Shown one piece after another: positions 52,873 through 61,950 of a DNA stretch of 64,000 bases (within the stretch, counting starts at the first letter, position 1; every line of letters begins with the position of its first letter). The translations under genes were made by a program, and so were the position numbers. This DNA comes from Lachnospiraceae bacterium UBA7076 (lineage in GTDB: Bacteria > Bacillota > Clostridia > Lachnospirales > Lachnospiraceae). The notes beneath the pieces were generated by a model. That model was not told the DNA's origin. It worked only from the letters and a program-made list of their open reading frames with translations, and did no database searches. The stretch covers positions 14,621-78,620 of the forward strand of contig DKZK01000025.1 in the NCBI GenBank assembly GCA_002493625.1, given 5' to 3'.

Positions 52873-53520
52873 ATGGCTAAAGAGGCAGGTAAGAAAAGTT
52901 TTCTTGACTTTTTTAAAATGAAAGATTTAGACGATGATGAATTTGATGATGACTTGTTTGATGACGACGATGACGATGATGACGACGATTATGTTCCTGC
53001 GAAACCGCCGAAAAAGTCTCAGAGTACCGCAAGCCGGCGTACATCTGCTGAAAAGCCACAGCCGGTATCACGGCAAAACAGTTATTCAGGAGCAAGCCAG
53101 ACTTCAACGTACAAGGGGCAGACACAGACAGCGGCTTATAACAGTGCAAAAGCTGCAAGACCTTCATCAGGCAGTAGTAAACTCGTTGAATTTAACAGCG
53201 GCAGACAACAGTCGGAAAGTTATAGAGGTAGAAGTGAAGTGTATGTAATTAAACCACAGGAAATTAATGAAGCTCAGACGGTAACGGATTTCTTACGGAG
53301 AGGAAAAACAATCGTCATAAACATGGAGGGGGTTGAGCTTGCTCCTGCACAGAGAATAATTGATTTTATAGGCGGCGCCTGCTATGCATTGGAGGGTACA
53401 TTACAGGCCATATCTGCCAATATATTCATTGCTGCCCCAAATAATATTGAGGTAACAGGTGATTTGCGTGAGGAAATTTTAAATGAATCAACTGTTTCAC
53501 CTGAGCTTGGAAGGTATTAA
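52873..53520 (+). CDS. sepF: Cell division protein SepF
   Basis: A 215-aa protein. An amphipathic membrane-binding start (KKSFLDFFKMKDLD) is followed by a long acidic run of Asp codons (about residues 20-38) and a Q/S/T-rich linker. The C-terminal SepF domain has EVYVIKPQEINEAQTVTDFL, KTIVINMEGVELAPAQRIID and GACYALEGTLQAIS. SepF binds FtsZ and the membrane in place of FtsA. The Asp tract and linker make it longer than the usual 150 aa. Confidence 0.95.
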   Translation: MAKEAGKKSFLDFFKMKDLDDDEFDDDLFDDDDDDDDDDYVPAKPPKKSQSTASRRTSAEKPQPVSRQNSYSGASQTSTYKGQTQTAAYNSAKAARPSSGSSKLVEFNSGRQQSESYRGRSEVYVIKPQEINEAQTVTDFLRRGKTIVINMEGVELAPAQRIIDFIGGACYALEGTLQAISANIFIAAPNNIEVTGDLREEILNESTVSPELGRY

Positions 53521-53556
53521 TACTTTAAGAAACACTATACATAAGGGGGTTATGGA

Positions 53557-54696
53557 GTGCTTACACCAGTTGATATTCAAGAAAAAACATTTCATTCAGG
53601 ATTAGGTTATGATAAGAAGGATGTAAATTCATTCTTTGAGGAGGTTGCAAAAAGCTATGCGGAGCTTTACCGTTCCAATGCGGAGCTTAAGGAGCAGGTG
53701 GACACGCTTACTGACGGACTTCAGAATTACAAATCCAAGGAGGCGGCATTGGAAAAATCTCTGATGCTTGCAAAAAAGGATTCTGAGGATACAAAGGCAA
53801 AAGCATTGAAGGAAGCGAAAAATATCGAGCTAGATGCAAAAAACAAAGCAAAGGTAATTGTAGCCGATGCAGAAAAAAAACTTAAAAAAATGACTCATGA
53901 AATTACCGTACTTGAAACACAGTACGCTGCATATAAGTCAAATTTCTGTTCGCTTATGAAAATGCAGTATGATTTATTAAAGGAAAAGGATTTTGATTTT
54001 GACGCATACATAGATGAAAAGGCATTAAGTCTTTTAGGCGGCGGGGGCTCCTACAGAAATCAGGCCTCAGCAGGTGACACGTTTAACGGTGACCCGCAGA
54101 TGCGTGACGAATCAACTCTCGGCGGCGCTGCCGGAGGCTCGGCATACAACGAATACGGTGAAGACACACGTACAAGCACAAGCGCAGTTTACACTGCAGG
54201 TCTTGGCGCAAATGAAAACTTTGTTGACCCGTTTAATCCGGGCAAAGAGGAAAACGGAAGGTATAATCCTTATGACGGACGCACAGCAAAAAGTTCTTCC
54301 GCAGGCAGCTCATTTAAGGTAAGCTCCGGAAACAAATCCGGACAAAGACGTAATTCCTCCGGCAAGGCAAAATCCACAGGCAGCTCATCTGCACATAAAG
54401 CAGCTAAACCTGCTGAGGAAAGCAAGCCTGACCCTGTGAAGGATTCGAATAAATCACCTGACACAGCCGGCAATGTAAAGCCTTCTCCAAGCAGCACAGT
54501 TAAGGAAGAAAAAAAGCCTGTTACACCTGAGAAAAAGCCGGAAAAAGAAACAGAAGCTCCAACGGAAAACCCAATTCCTACTATTCAGCCTGACGTTTCT
54601 GACATAGAAGTTACAAATACAAATGAACAGGCATTGCTTCCGAATGGTGATACGCCTAACGAGGAGGCTGACGAGGACGGATTTGAATTTGTATAA
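53557..54696 (+). CDS. divIVA: DivIVA-domain cell division protein
   Basis: A 379-aa protein beginning at GTG (53557) with AAGGGGG upstream. The N-terminal lipid-binding part LTPVDIQEKTFHSGLGYDKK and VNSFFEEVAKSYAEL are characteristic, followed by a coiled coil (about 40-160). A very long, low-complexity S/K/P-rich tail (about 170-379) is unusual and probably disordered. DivIVA senses curved membranes at poles and septa. The gene sits after sepF as in many Gram-positives. Confidence 0.92.
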   Translation: MLTPVDIQEKTFHSGLGYDKKDVNSFFEEVAKSYAELYRSNAELKEQVDTLTDGLQNYKSKEAALEKSLMLAKKDSEDTKAKALKEAKNIELDAKNKAKVIVADAEKKLKKMTHEITVLETQYAAYKSNFCSLMKMQYDLLKEKDFDFDAYIDEKALSLLGGGGSYRNQASAGDTFNGDPQMRDESTLGGAAGGSAYNEYGEDTRTSTSAVYTAGLGANENFVDPFNPGKEENGRYNPYDGRTAKSSSAGSSFKVSSGNKSGQRRNSSGKAKSTGSSSAHKAAKPAEESKPDPVKDSNKSPDTAGNVKPSPSSTVKEEKKPVTPEKKPEKETEAPTENPIPTIQPDVSDIEVTNTNEQALLPNGDTPNEEADEDGFEFV

Positions 54697-54754
54697 GTAT
54701 GTATAATACAGCGGGGCGTTTTATACAATAATATATATGACAGTTTATATACAA

Positions 54755-54779
54755 GGGCTGTCGCATAGTGCGACAGCCC
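54755..54779 (+). terminator. Strong hairpin terminator after divIVA
   Basis: GGGCTGTCGC (54755-54764), loop ATAGT, GCGACAGCCC (54770-54779), perfect over 10 bp, followed by a T-rich stretch (cattgattttatttt). It separates divIVA from lspA. Confidence 0.8.
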
Positions 54780-54812
54780 CATTGATTTTATTTTAAAATA
54801 AAAGGAAACTAA

Positions 54813-55388
54813 ATGAAGCAGAACAGTAAATTTAAAATTAAAATATTTATTTTACCAATCATCATAATCGGGCTTTTAACAGCCCTCGACCAGCTTACTA
54901 AATTTATCATTACAAGCAAATTCAGTCTTTATGAGACAAAACCTGTCATTAAGGATGTTTTTGCAATTACCTATATACAAAATACGGGCGTGGCATGGGG
55001 GATGTTTAAGGGAAAACGCATTATATTTCTCATTTTAACATTTATTGCCCTGCTTTTTGCATTCCGGATTTACTATAATGTCTATAATAAAAAGAAATAC
55101 ATTCCCATAAGAATTTGTCTTATTTTGCTTATTTCAGGCGCCCTTGGCAATATGCTTGACCGTATAAGGCTTGGCTATGTAGTAGATTTTTTCAGCTTTG
55201 AGCTTATCAATTTCCCTGTATTTAATGTTGCTGATATTATGGTTGTGATAAGCATCTTTTTGTTGTTTATTCTTCTTATGTTTAAATATTCCAATGAAGA
55301 ATTTGATGAGATTATGAAACTTAGAATTTCAGTTGTGCATGAGACGGATAATGCCAATGTTGAAGAAGAAACGAATGATAACAAATAA
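54813..55388 (+). CDS. lspA: Lipoprotein signal peptidase (signal peptidase II)
   Basis: A 191-aa membrane protein with four helices. FAITYIQNTGVAWGMFKG, SGALGNMLDRIRLGYVVDFF (first catalytic Asp) and FNVADIMVVIS (second Asp) are the conserved blocks. It cuts signal peptides of lipid-modified prolipoproteins. The C-terminal 30 residues are charged and extend past the core. GGAAAC-type weak site upstream; AAAAGGAAAC is just before the ATG. Confidence 0.95.
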   Translation: MKQNSKFKIKIFILPIIIIGLLTALDQLTKFIITSKFSLYETKPVIKDVFAITYIQNTGVAWGMFKGKRIIFLILTFIALLFAFRIYYNVYNKKKYIPIRICLILLISGALGNMLDRIRLGYVVDFFSFELINFPVFNVADIMVVISIFLLFILLMFKYSNEEFDEIMKLRISVVHETDNANVEEETNDNK

Positions 55389-55495
55389 TTGAAGATATAA
55401 CGAATGATAGCAAACGATTGCTGATATCCCAGGCGGAATGTATATCAGGTAATATAGAACAAATCTAAAAGGAGTTCCAATTAATAGAGGAAAAT

Positions 55496-56425
55496 ATGGA
55501 AGAATATCAGATAGATATCGATAACGAGAATGAAAATATCGGAGCAAGAATAGACAGATACCTGTCAGATGCGTTAAATCATTGCTCAAGGTCCTATATC
55601 CAAAAGTTGCTGGAGGCAGGCGATATTCAGGTTAATGATAAGGCTGTAAAGGCAAATTACAAGCTTAAGGCAGGGGATAATATATATATCTGTATCCCTG
55701 AGCCTGAGGCAATTGAAATAAAGGCGGAAGCAATACCCCTTGAAATTGTTTATGAGGACGATGATATAGTAATAGTAAACAAGCCAAAGGGAATGGTTGT
55801 TCATCCTGCGCCCGGACATTTTGAGGGAACACTTGTAAATGCCCTTATGTATCATTGCCGGGACACCCTTTCCTCCATAAACGGCGTATTGCGTCCCGGT
55901 ATTGTCCACAGAATTGATATGGATACCACCGGGCTTGTTGTCGCCTGCAAAAATGACGCTTCGCACCGCGCGATGGCAGAGAAATTTAAGGTACATGACA
56001 TTACGAGAGTGTACACTGCAATCGTGTATAATCATTTTAATGAACCGGAGGGCATAATTGATAAACCAATTACCCGCTGCAAAACAGATCGGAAGAAAAT
56101 GGCAGTTGCAGATACGCCTGCCCATGGACGCTGCGCTGTTACACATTACAAAGTTCTTGAAAAGCTGTCCCGCAATTTTTCACTGATAGAATGTCGTCTG
56201 GAGACCGGACGCACGCACCAAATCCGCGTGCATATGGCAAGCATCAGCCATCCTCTCCTTGGTGATACCCTGTATGGACCAAAGATAAAATTCTTTAAAA
56301 CAGAAGGGCAGGCGCTGCATGCAGGTACGCTTGGTTTTACACATCCCATTACAGGGGATTATATGGAATTTCACTCTGATCTGCCGGAGGAATTTATGCG
56401 TATTTTAAATCAGCTCAGAATTTGA
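55496..56425 (+). CDS. rluD: 23S rRNA pseudouridine synthase RluD-like
   Basis: A 309-aa RluA-family enzyme. An S4 domain (ENIGARIDRYLSDALNHCSR, about 12-75) is followed by the catalytic region IVHRIDMDTTGLVVACKND with the Asp in R-I-D, and by LETGRTHQIRVHMASISHPL. RluD makes pseudouridines in helix 69 of 23S rRNA. The pairing with lspA upstream is the classic order lspA-rluD. It is the canonical paralogue of the gene at 22922. Confidence 0.94.
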   Translation: MEEYQIDIDNENENIGARIDRYLSDALNHCSRSYIQKLLEAGDIQVNDKAVKANYKLKAGDNIYICIPEPEAIEIKAEAIPLEIVYEDDDIVIVNKPKGMVVHPAPGHFEGTLVNALMYHCRDTLSSINGVLRPGIVHRIDMDTTGLVVACKNDASHRAMAEKFKVHDITRVYTAIVYNHFNEPEGIIDKPITRCKTDRKKMAVADTPAHGRCAVTHYKVLEKLSRNFSLIECRLETGRTHQIRVHMASISHPLLGDTLYGPKIKFFKTEGQALHAGTLGFTHPITGDYMEFHSDLPEEFMRILNQLRI

Positions 56426-56478
56426 GGCTGCCGCACTGGGGATATTATATTTTGAATACCCTTAGCGCGACAGCCTCA
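56423..56478 (+). terminator. Hairpin terminator after rluD
   Basis: GAGGCTG-C-CGC (from 56423) pairs with GCG-A-CAGCCTC (ending near 56478) around an AT-rich loop that itself pairs (ATATT/AATA and GGG/CCC). The stem shares its CGACAGCC half with the terminator after divIVA. The T run is weak. Confidence 0.55.
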
Positions 56479-56742
56479 TGAATTTTTACAACAAAAATAA
56501 TAATGGAAATTTATATATTTATTAAAATTATAAATGGTAAATCATGGTAAATTATAAATCAATTATAAATCATAAATTTTTATATTTTATATTTTTAAGA
56601 TATATGTTAAAATTTGCTTAAAAATACTTTTTATCAATCATCTGCGGGCGGATTAAGGAATGGATGATGATATTAAATTTAAAAAATATATGGGGAGATA
56701 TATTGGGCAAATTTTAAATTTTGAGATAGGGAGGACATACAA
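56479..56742 (+). other. Very AT-rich leader region of the surface protein gene
   Basis: This stretch is dominated by repeats of TAAATCA, TTATAAAT and similar words (56510-56600), then a TATATTTTTAAG region. I see no open frame or RNA gene in it. AT tracts of this kind often act as promoter UP elements; a clear -35/-10 pair could not be chosen. AGGGAGGACA precedes the ATG at 56743. Confidence 0.5.
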
Positions 56743-59700
56743 ATGAGAAAAAACGTGAAAAGAACGCTGAAAAACCTTGGTTGCGCAGTGCTTTGTACAT
56801 GTCTGCTGCTGATAAATACGCCTGTACCGATGTCTTATGCAGGCAGCGCAGAGCAGCATGCCACAGTTACGGATGCGGCAGATGGGAAGGCGGTGGAAAA
56901 AGGTGAAACAAATGCGAGCGTGCCGAATGTGGAAGCTGCTGTTCATGTGGCAACCGGAACGGACGCAGTGGATAATGATACATTTGCAACGGAAACGGAT
57001 GCATTATATGCAGCATCTCCGGATATACCTGCCGGAGGATATAAGCTTGAGATTAATTCCCAAGCTGATTGGGACAACCTGTTTACTCACACCGCAGGGG
57101 ACGGCAGCGGATGGAACAGCTCAGGAACAGTGGCGACGTACATTGAAAATACAAATCCGGTAACAATCATTTTAAATGCCGATATTTCATTGTCTGCCAA
57201 CTCTACTTTGACGATTCCTCCTATCGATTCCGTTCAAAAGAATTTTTTGCTTTACGGCAACGGACACAGCATAGAAGCAAACGGAAATAAATTTATTGTT
57301 CAGGCGGCAAACACTATAGCAATTGATAATGTACATATCAAAAACGGAACTCTTACCCTGCAAGGGCATATCAGCTTTAACTGTACAAACAGTAAGTTTA
57401 CTGCAGCCTCAGTTGAATTGCAGGCAAGCAATATAACAGAAAGAACGTATATAACCGGATGTGAGTTTTCAAATTGTCCGGAACCGTGTGTCTGTTCAAA
57501 GAATGCTCCATGCCCTGTGAGCTTTTCTGATTGCAATATGGATAACTGCGGGCTCTTGTTTAATTCCCAAAACCCAAGCAGGGTAAGTTTTTCCGGCATT
57601 ACGGCAAAAAATTGTATGGGAACTGTTTTTGGACAGACGGACTACGCCAATTATCCTTGTATTATTGACTCTATATCCGGCTGCGAGCTTAGCACCTCAC
57701 AGTCAAACTTAACTGCCATTCATCATAATCGCAATGCAATAGCAGAAATTACAGACTGTACAATTACAGGTTTTGATACGGGAATCAAGCTGGAAACATG
57801 CGAAGCCCTTTCCGGTGATATTGATACACTCACAATCAAAGATACTACGATTACGGATTGTATTACCGGACTTTACACATCATATTTGAGAAAGTATGAA
57901 AATGTAATTATTTCAAATCTTACCATGAGAGCGCGAGAGGGCGTTTCCGGCACAACCGGATGTAAGGCAGAGGGAACTTTGACACCAAAAACTTTTGCGA
58001 GTGTTAATTACGACTTCAGTCAGCTGCCACAGATAAAGTCCTGCAATATTGCAGGCTTTGATACGGGAATCAGCATGAAAAGTTGCCCTGCATTAATATC
58101 GGACTGTGCAATATCAGATTGCATTACAGGTATTACAATAGAAGGTGACCCGGTTGCCATAGCAGACACAACATTGACATCAAGGGCTTCTCTTCCTACA
58201 AGTTCCACCAATTGCGGTGTTTACACAAATAACAGATGTTATCTGATAGATTGTGATATCAATGATTTTTATGTGGGAAGTGATTTTAGTTTAGGAAATT
58301 TTACGACAATTATTGGCTGCAGATATCAAAACAACACCACAAATCTCAAAACCTCTTATACTACAGATGCCTATGATACAAGCTTTATGGGCGGAGAGAC
58401 GTCTGTCGTTGTCAGAAATGGTATGTCGTATTTTTATGACTGTGTTGTGGAGGGCAAACCTGCTGTGACAAAGTCAGGGTTTTCGCTGGATACAAGCGGC
58501 TCAGTTCTGTACGTGTACAGTCTGGAGCGTCCTTATAATTTACCATCCGTCGAATATTGTTATGATAAAATCAAACATTATTCCGACAGAACCGTGACCA
58601 ATGGAAAATCCGAGATTTCTAACTGTGAGACAGGAATTTACTCTACAAACAGTGTGTATATTGCGGATACACATATACACGATTGCGGTATCGGTATTAA
58701 ATCAACCAGTGACTTTTTTACTTCTTACGGTAACAATCTCATAGAAAACTGTACGGACGGAATGATTCTTGGACAAATAACTAAACGTAAAAGTGTAGGT
58801 AGTGGTACACCGTCATTTACAGATATACATACAGATACTATCCGTAACTGTTCCAATAACGGTTTTGAAGCTAATTATATAAGCTCAGAGCCGGTAGAAT
58901 GGGACAATCGGTTGGAAATATATAATTGTGGCAATTACGGTATTAAAGTCACAGGAAGCTTAACGAGCGCAACTGTTGATGTCCATGACTGCAAAACAGG
59001 TGTTTATATGACGGATACCTCCCGTACCGTAGTCCTCGGTTCTGAGTCAAAGGTTTATAACAGTCTTGAATGGAATGTGTATAACAATTCTAGCAATATC
59101 AGCCCACAATTTATAATGCAGGGACAGGATTGCACGCTTACTGACGGAGAACTTGGTAATATTTATTCTACAAAACAAGCTATCATTAGTGTCAGAGATT
59201 TATATAGTGATGACAGTGTGTACTATTTAGGGACAGAAAATGTAATGTTTATATTCAGCGTAGTTAAATTATACGGTACGGCAGTGTTTGACACAGTAGA
59301 TTCAGGATATATACTCGGCAGAAGAATTGCCCAACTGAACGCTGATGTCACCTCACAGATGTTTGCAAAAAAAGAAGGCTACGTCATAGCATTAGAGGAG
59401 GATGGCAGCTATAAATATGCCATTTTTGCGGCAGGCTGTAATGTGACCTACGATGTCACGACAAACGGAGGCGATACCTTCAGCGACGGAAGTCAGACAC
59501 GAAGCAGTGATTACGACGAAGGTCTGACGCGAATCAGCTATCTTACCGGAGACGATATTGATTTATCCTATACAGCTTCCAAAACAGGCTATGAATTTGT
59601 GGGCTGGAATACGGATCCTGACGCAACAGAGGGGCTTGATACACTTACGGCGGAGCGAAAGGATATTACCTTATATGCCATTTACAAAAAGACCGCTTAT

Positions 59701-60429
59701 ATCAACTATCATACATATGACGCTGCTTCGGATTACAGAGCTGCCGTTACTTTTTACAATAATCAGGATGAGATAGAGCAAAACCTGGCTGCATATAATG
59801 CCGGTGGAGATAATACCTTTACCGGATATGTGCTCGCTGAGGACGCAGTTGTTTCCTCAGCAGATGATGTAATGGCGGAGGGTGATAATGTAGCGGTGTC
59901 GCCTGACGGCTTGGAGGTTTATTGTGTGTATGAAAAACAAGGGCAGTTGAATTATCTGAAAAAGGACGGTACAATTCTGAGTACAGAAAAAAATACCGTT
60001 TACCAGATATGCTCTGATAATAAGAATTTTGTATACACTGCAAAAGCAGGGGAGCCAGTAGAGGGATTTACCTTTACAGAATGGAAGGATGCAGCCGGAA
60101 ACAGCTTTGCCGCAGGAAATACCATCAGTACGGCAAATAACCTTATTGTTCTGACACCTGTTTATGAGGTGTATAGGGAGCCGGCTACAGATGAACCAAC
60201 TACAGAAGCTCCAACCCCGGAGGAACCGACTACAGAAACGCCAAGTACAGAGACACCGACTCCGGATGCACCAATCATACAGCCACCGGCAACGAATACA
60301 CCAACCACAAAAGAGCCGTCCGGTCCTAAAACCGGAGACAGCACAACCCCAATTGCTGTTATGATACTTGGATTATTGTCCCTCTTAGGCATTGTGGGGT
60401 TGTCCATGAAGGACAAGCGGAAGAATTAA
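56743..60429 (+). CDS. Large beta-helix surface protein with sortase-type anchor
   Basis: A 1228-aa secreted protein. A signal peptide spans about 1-34 (basic start, CAVLCTCLLLIN core). Residues about 100-860 contain repeated short strands with N, S, C and G turns (FDTGIKLETCEAL, FDTGISMKSCPAL, NCETGIYSTNSVY), the pattern of a right-handed parallel beta helix of pectate-lyase type. About 920-1130 hold InlB/Flg_new-like repeats (GYEFVGWNTDPDATEG, FTFTEWKDAAGNSF). A T/P/E stalk (about 1150-1195) leads to the sorting signal SGPKTGD, a hydrophobic helix and a KDKRKN tail. Adhesion or glycan binding is likely. Confidence 0.85.
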   Translation: MRKNVKRTLKNLGCAVLCTCLLLINTPVPMSYAGSAEQHATVTDAADGKAVEKGETNASVPNVEAAVHVATGTDAVDNDTFATETDALYAASPDIPAGGYKLEINSQADWDNLFTHTAGDGSGWNSSGTVATYIENTNPVTIILNADISLSANSTLTIPPIDSVQKNFLLYGNGHSIEANGNKFIVQAANTIAIDNVHIKNGTLTLQGHISFNCTNSKFTAASVELQASNITERTYITGCEFSNCPEPCVCSKNAPCPVSFSDCNMDNCGLLFNSQNPSRVSFSGITAKNCMGTVFGQTDYANYPCIIDSISGCELSTSQSNLTAIHHNRNAIAEITDCTITGFDTGIKLETCEALSGDIDTLTIKDTTITDCITGLYTSYLRKYENVIISNLTMRAREGVSGTTGCKAEGTLTPKTFASVNYDFSQLPQIKSCNIAGFDTGISMKSCPALISDCAISDCITGITIEGDPVAIADTTLTSRASLPTSSTNCGVYTNNRCYLIDCDINDFYVGSDFSLGNFTTIIGCRYQNNTTNLKTSYTTDAYDTSFMGGETSVVVRNGMSYFYDCVVEGKPAVTKSGFSLDTSGSVLYVYSLERPYNLPSVEYCYDKIKHYSDRTVTNGKSEISNCETGIYSTNSVYIADTHIHDCGIGIKSTSDFFTSYGNNLIENCTDGMILGQITKRKSVGSGTPSFTDIHTDTIRNCSNNGFEANYISSEPVEWDNRLEIYNCGNYGIKVTGSLTSATVDVHDCKTGVYMTDTSRTVVLGSESKVYNSLEWNVYNNSSNISPQFIMQGQDCTLTDGELGNIYSTKQAIISVRDLYSDDSVYYLGTENVMFIFSVVKLYGTAVFDTVDSGYILGRRIAQLNADVTSQMFAKKEGYVIALEEDGSYKYAIFAAGCNVTYDVTTNGGDTFSDGSQTRSSDYDEGLTRISYLTGDDIDLSYTASKTGYEFVGWNTDPDATEGLDTLTAERKDITLYAIYKKTAYINYHTYDAASDYRAAVTFYNNQDEIEQNLAAYNAGGDNTFTGYVLAEDAVVSSADDVMAEGDNVAVSPDGLEVYCVYEKQGQLNYLKKDGTILSTEKNTVYQICSDNKNFVYTAKAGEPVEGFTFTEWKDAAGNSFAAGNTISTANNLIVLTPVYEVYREPATDEPTTEAPTPEEPTTETPSTETPTPDAPIIQPPATNTPTTKEPSGPKTGDSTTPIAVMILGLLSLLGIVGLSMKDKRKN

Positions 60430-60502
60430 CAAGCAAAAAAATTAAATAGAGCGATCTGTTAGACAGTAGAAGCAGAGCAAAGCTTCATTATTGAAATTTG
60501 GG

Positions 60503-60542
60503 CGGGCACATGCATGAAATCGGTATTTCGGGCATGTGCCCG
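60503..60542 (+). terminator. Stable hairpin after the surface protein gene
   Basis: CGGGCACATGC (60503-60513) pairs with GCATGTGCCCG (60532-60542), and GAAAT/ATTTC pair inside the loop. The T run after it is short (TTTGTG), so it may work as a terminator or an mRNA stabiliser. Confidence 0.6.
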
Positions 60543-60668
60543 TTTGTGAATTTGGTTGAAGAAGAAATTGAGAAATTTGTTAGTAATGGAAAATCTATAA
60601 ATTTTGTGTTACAATAACTGCGAAATTGAATACGGCTAGACATTAAGAAAGGGGAGATTTTATATACT

Positions 60669-61286
60669 ATGGAAAAAATATTTGACATTATTAAAGTTAT
60701 ATTGCCGGCACTTATAACAGGCTTAATTACATTTCTTATAACAAAATACAATTACAACAAAAACACGCCTTTAGATAAACTGGAAATAGCTTATAATAGA
60801 GTTTATTATCCGTTATACAGATTGATTAAAGATAATAATGATATGGATTTTGTTATAGACAAGTGCAGACTATACCTTGATAAATACAATAAATATGCTG
60901 ATAGGGCAACAATTAGGGCATTTAAGAATTTTGCGGATTGTAATACAACCGCAAAGAAAAGAACAGCATATGAAAAATTTGAAGATAATATATATGATAG
61001 AAATTCATATCTTCGTAGGAGATTAGGATATTTAGAGCCAAGCTTTTTTCAAATGTATAAATATTTATCAGCTTCACAACAATTATTATTTGTAATTGCA
61101 TTGGAACTTATTGCTATGGCTTTATTTTTAATTTTAAGTGTCTTTAAATTTAAAATTTTATATGATATTTCCATAAATGCCAGTTCTGTTATTCTTGTCA
61201 TTATTGTTATGGAAATTGCATTTTATATAGGATGCGCTATATGGAATCTGTTAAAATCTCTGTATTATAAAATAAGAAAAAAGTAA
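60669..61286 (+). CDS. Membrane protein of unknown function
   Basis: A 205-aa protein starting after AAAGGGGAG. A membrane helix at about 8-26 is followed by a charged helical cytosolic part (30-135; Y/R/D-rich, NRVYYPLYRLIKDNNDMDF) and two C-terminal helices (about 140-160 and 168-195), then a basic tail. I do not recognise the family. It sits between the surface protein and the filamentous-phage-like cassette and is AT-rich like the latter, so it may belong to that element or be a passenger. Confidence 0.55.
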   Translation: MEKIFDIIKVILPALITGLITFLITKYNYNKNTPLDKLEIAYNRVYYPLYRLIKDNNDMDFVIDKCRLYLDKYNKYADRATIRAFKNFADCNTTAKKRTAYEKFEDNIYDRNSYLRRRLGYLEPSFFQMYKYLSASQQLLFVIALELIAMALFLILSVFKFKILYDISINASSVILVIIVMEIAFYIGCAIWNLLKSLYYKIRKK

Positions 61287-61350
61287 TGGGGTAGATAGAG
61301 AAGTCTATTTAATGCATAAACGTTGATGTGCGATTAGCGATATGGAATTA

Positions 61351-61419
61351 TTCGCAAAACACATCGTAGCTTATCGAATTAATTGCTCGCAATTATTTGA
61401 TAAGTGGGAGTTTTGCGAA
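61351..61419 (+). other. Long imperfect hairpin, candidate ssDNA origin or packaging signal
   Basis: TTCGCAAAAC (61351-61360) pairs with GTTTTGCGAA (61410-61419), and inside, CTTATCGAATTAATTG pairs with CAATTATTTGATAAG around the loop CTCG. The whole 69-bp segment can fold into one hairpin. More hairpins follow (GCTTAC/GTAAGC at 61440-61464). Large hairpins in the intergenic region of filamentous phages serve as origins or packaging signals; here this is inferred from the neighbours. Confidence 0.55.
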
Positions 61420-61480
61420 AATGAGCGTAAATAACGATAGCTTACAATAATCGAAAAAGTAAGCGAATGTTAATTCTATC

Positions 61481-61520
61481 AATCGTAGGTACACGAAAAT
61501 GTGTATTTGCGATTTTTTTA
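61481..61520 (+). terminator. Hairpin with T run before the candidate SSB gene
   Basis: AATCG (61481-61485) pairs with CGATT (61510-61514), and TACAC (61490-61494) with GTGTA (61501-61505), with wobble pairs between. A run of T follows (61514-61519). It has the form of a rho-independent terminator. A further small hairpin, TTTTCC-GTTC-GGAAAA (61521-61534), is next. Confidence 0.6.
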
Positions 61521-61587
61521 TTTTCCGTTCGGAAAAAAGGAAAAATCACGAGTGGCAAAATTAAATTATTTAAAGGAGGCTTTAAAA

Positions 61588-61902
61588 ATGGCAAATGAAG
61601 TTAAGAAGGAAGCTGCTCAGGAACAGCAATTTAGAAGGCTTGAGGGTATAATGTTTACTGAACCGCTTATGTGTGTTCAACATGGTAAGAAGTTTCTCGA
61701 CAAAGAAAGTGGAAAAGGTGATTATTATTATAATCTTACTTTTTCGGATGGTCAGGAAGTTCTGTGTTGCACCGCTGGGGCTGCTGTTGGTGATAAATTA
61801 TCGTTGATGAGTGTTTACCGCTTGGGTTTGGTTTACCAAAATCCTAAAGTTAAAATTGTTGATTATGAGTTAATATCTTCCGCGGGTACTTTCAAACAAT
61901 AG
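61588..61902 (+). CDS. Candidate ssDNA-binding (OB-like) phage protein
   Basis: A 104-aa protein. The ATG at 61588 is chosen for the AAAGGAGG 7-8 bp before it; the open frame extends left but across a hairpin. A short charged start (ANEVKKEAAQEQQFRRLEG) is followed by a strand-rich core: GDYYYNLTFSDGQEVLCC, GDKLSLMSVYRLGLVY and KVKIVDYELIS. This pattern fits a small OB fold such as gpV of M13. In filamentous phages this protein coats the single-stranded genome before assembly. No homologue is recognised from the sequence alone; the role comes from size, shape and the coat-like gene next to it. Confidence 0.55.
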   Translation: MANEVKKEAAQEQQFRRLEGIMFTEPLMCVQHGKKFLDKESGKGDYYYNLTFSDGQEVLCCTAGAAVGDKLSLMSVYRLGLVYQNPKVKIVDYELISSAGTFKQ

Positions 61903-61950
61903 GAGTGATGCATGCGGTAGTAATAGATTAACGGAAAGGAGGTAATGCAT

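Noticed and set aside
55586..56146. Minus-strand open frame of 186 codons opposite rluD
   Set aside because: rluD is clear on the + strand with all motifs; the antisense frame has no recognisable motif or ribosome site.
61501..61587. N-terminal extension of the 104-aa protein
   Set aside because: The extension would be translated across a terminator-like hairpin, while AAAGGAGG stands directly before the ATG at 61588.
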